A stretch of 9,070 nt of DNA from Desulfobacterales bacterium (GTDB lineage Bacteria > Desulfobacterota > Desulfobacteria > Desulfobacterales > Desulfobacteraceae). The position numbers and the translations under genes were made by a program. Below, in pieces: positions 7,841 through 9,070 of this stretch (the stretch's first letter is position 1; each line of letters begins with the position of its first letter). The DNA is taken from contig JAKSAU010000040.1 in assembly GCA_022361535.1 (NCBI GenBank), forward strand, positions 1 through 9,070. Direction: 5' to 3'. The notes under the pieces were generated by a model, which was not told the origin of the DNA, made no database searches, and was given only the letters and a program-made list of their open reading frames with translations.

Positions 7841-8424
7841 TGGAAAAAATTAATTGGAAAAAACACCTTAAGGTTTCCGGTGCTGTTATGGCACTGGTTG
7901 CAGGTTCTACAGCTGCATGGGCAGCTGGTGGCGGCGGCGGAGTGCATAACTCTTGGCTCACCGTTGATACCTGGAAAGTGCTCAACTTTGGCCTTCTTGC
8001 AGTAGGTGTGTTTTTTATTGCTAAAAAGCCGGTTGCCCAGTTTTTTTCTTCACGTGCAAAAGATATTGAAGAAGAGTTAAGCGAACTGGAGCAAAAGAAA
8101 GCTGAAGCAGAGAAAAAACTTGCCGAATACGAAACCCGGTTTAGGAATCTTGAACAAGAATCTAAACAAATTGTTGAAGATTACATCAAGCAGGGTGAAG
8201 AAGCCAAAAAGAGAATCATTGCGGAAGCCGGTGCTCAGGCTGAAAAATTGGAAGATATGGCCAAGCGCAATATCGAACAAGAATTTAAGAGCGCCAAGGC
8301 TGCGCTTCAGCAGGAGATCGCTGAACGGGCAATGGAACAGGCAGAGGCAGTCATTAAAGAATCCATCTCAGCTGAAGATCAGGATCGACTTGTTGACGAA
8401 TACTTGAAAAAGGTGGAGGCATAA
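7840..8424 (+). CDS. atpF: ATP synthase Fo subunit b with signal-peptide-like N-terminus
   Basis: This 194-residue protein is the second peripheral-stalk subunit. Residues 1-28 look like a secretory signal: a basic start (MEKINWKKHLK), a hydrophobic core (VSGAVMALVAGST) and an AWA site followed by AGGGGG. A second hydrophobic stretch at about 47-61 (VLNFGLLAVGVFFIA) is the expected membrane anchor, followed by a long charged coiled coil of Glu, Lys, Ala and Gln to the end. Similar N-terminal extensions occur in b subunits of deltaproteobacteria, to my recollection. The start at ATG 7840 overlaps the atpF' stop and has GGGAGGG at 7826-7832, seven bases away; a TTG two codons earlier is less likely. 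The end overlaps atpH as TAATG. Family is certain; processing of the leader is inferred. Confidence 0.94.
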   Translation: MEKINWKKHLKVSGAVMALVAGSTAAWAAGGGGGVHNSWLTVDTWKVLNFGLLAVGVFFIAKKPVAQFFSSRAKDIEEELSELEQKKAEAEKKLAEYETRFRNLEQESKQIVEDYIKQGEEAKKRIIAEAGAQAEKLEDMAKRNIEQEFKSAKAALQQEIAERAMEQAEAVIKESISAEDQDRLVDEYLKKVEA

Positions 8425-8975
8425 TGAAAAATCTAGCGATCGCAAGGCGTTATGCCAAAGCATTGATTCTGATTGGCCAGGAAGATGGCCAGGCAGAACA
8501 ATACAATGAAGAGTTGACCGCAATGGTTGGCCTCTTTGACACCCAGGAAGGTTTTGAATCAGCCCTGGTCAATCCCCTGATTTCTAAAAGCAACAGAAAA
8601 CAGCTTTTTGAGGCAGTTGTCGGTGCAACCGATCTGTCCGACATCATGAAGTCTTTTCTGACCCTGTTGTTTGATAAGGGGAGAATCGGTTTTTTAAGGG
8701 AAATTGCTTCCTATTACAAAGAGATGGCTGACGAACTCAACGGTGTGGTTAAAGCTTCCGTTGTTTCCGCCACAGAACTCTCTGATGAAGCGGTTAACAA
8801 AATCAAGGAATCCCTGTCTAAAAAGACCGGTAAAACCATAGTTCTAAATGTGGAACAGGATCCAAGCCTTATCGGCGGCGTTGTGACAAAAATCGGCGAT
8901 CTTGTTCTTGACGGCAGCGTAAAAACCCAGCTGATCAATATGAGGGAAACTTTAAAAAAAGGTGAGAGTGTCTAA
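8424..8975 (+). CDS. atpH: ATP synthase F1 subunit delta
   Basis: Subunit delta caps the F1 head and joins it to the b-type peripheral stalk. The 183 residues match the usual length of about 180. The N-terminal helical domain begins with NLAIARRYAKALI, typical of the family. The NPLISKSNRKQLFEAV segment follows. The C-terminal half has the conserved DPSLIGGVVTKIGDLVLDGS signature and a final helix (KTQLINMRETLKKG). GGTGGAGG just before the ATG is a good ribosome binding site. Both ends overlap neighbouring genes by one base (TAATG), so translation is probably coupled to atpF upstream and atpA downstream. Nothing about the sequence is unusual. Confidence 0.97.
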   Translation: MKNLAIARRYAKALILIGQEDGQAEQYNEELTAMVGLFDTQEGFESALVNPLISKSNRKQLFEAVVGATDLSDIMKSFLTLLFDKGRIGFLREIASYYKEMADELNGVVKASVVSATELSDEAVNKIKESLSKKTGKTIVLNVEQDPSLIGGVVTKIGDLVLDGSVKTQLINMRETLKKGESV

Positions 8976-9070
8976 TGGAAATTAAAGCAGAAGAAATAAG
9001 CCAGATAATCAAAGACCAGATCAAGGGTTTTGACGCAGATGTTGATCTGAGCGAAACAGGTGTTGTTCTC
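8975..9070 (+). CDS. atpA: ATP synthase F1 subunit alpha, first 32 codons
   Basis: The window ends inside this gene. The visible N-terminus begins MEIKAEEISQIIKDQI and continues to LSETGVVL, the standard start of alpha subunits, with the alpha helix that contacts delta and the beginning of the crown domain. The nucleotide-binding motifs lie beyond the window. The ATG overlaps the atpH stop (TAATG), and AGGTGAGAG at 8960-8968 serves as ribosome binding site. Identification rests on this N-terminus and on the delta-alpha gene order shared by most bacterial atp operons. Confidence 0.95.
   Translation, partial: MEIKAEEISQIIKDQIKGFDADVDLSETGVVL

Overview
The window is a compact, almost fully coding, plus-strand stretch of a bacterial chromosome. 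It reads as a strictly chromosomal housekeeping region from a Gram-negative, probably an anaerobic sulfate reducer of the Desulfobacteraceae type (Deltaproteobacteria/Desulfobacterota). That placement is inference. It rests on the complete mreBCD-mrdA-rodA order, on an ATP synthase operon that begins with paired b' and b subunits rather than a and c, on a b subunit with a signal-peptide-like N-terminus, and on moderate G+C. No marker in the window fixes the genus.

Region 1 (1-1604) holds the 3' end of an LD-carboxypeptidase gene (ldcA-like, family S66). A leaderless serine hydrolase of the beta-lactamase/DD-peptidase fold follows and overlaps it by four bases (ATGA). Both look like enzymes acting on peptidoglycan fragments, although the hydrolase substrate cannot be read from sequence. 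Region 2 (1605-1715) is a 111-base AT-rich gap.

Region 3 (1716-7110) is the rod-shape (elongasome) operon: mreB, mreC, mreD, mrdA (PBP2) and rodA, with gaps of 1-18 bases. MreB filaments direct the machine, MreC and MreD link it to the periplasm, RodA polymerises glycan strands and PBP2 cross-links them. PBP2 carries a Cys-Cys-His-Cys set at the position of the zinc site described in Acinetobacter PBP2. The operon closes with a plausible hairpin/T-tract terminator that overlaps the rodA stop codon.

Region 4 (7111-7408) is the only long non-coding stretch, 298 bases. It holds the terminator T-tract, a 26-base AT-only perfect palindrome, a consensus -35 box inside an operator-like inverted repeat, and a strong ribosome binding site. 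It probably contains the ATP synthase promoter. Region 5 (7409-9070) is the start of that operon: b', b, delta and the first 32 codons of alpha. The three junctions are all TAATG stop/start overlaps, suggesting translational coupling. The a and c subunits of Fo are not here and must be encoded elsewhere.

I found no mobile element, CRISPR array, tRNA, rRNA or clear novel system. The most useful leads are the PBP2 metal site, the leaderless hydrolase paired with LdcA, and the control region ahead of the ATP synthase genes.
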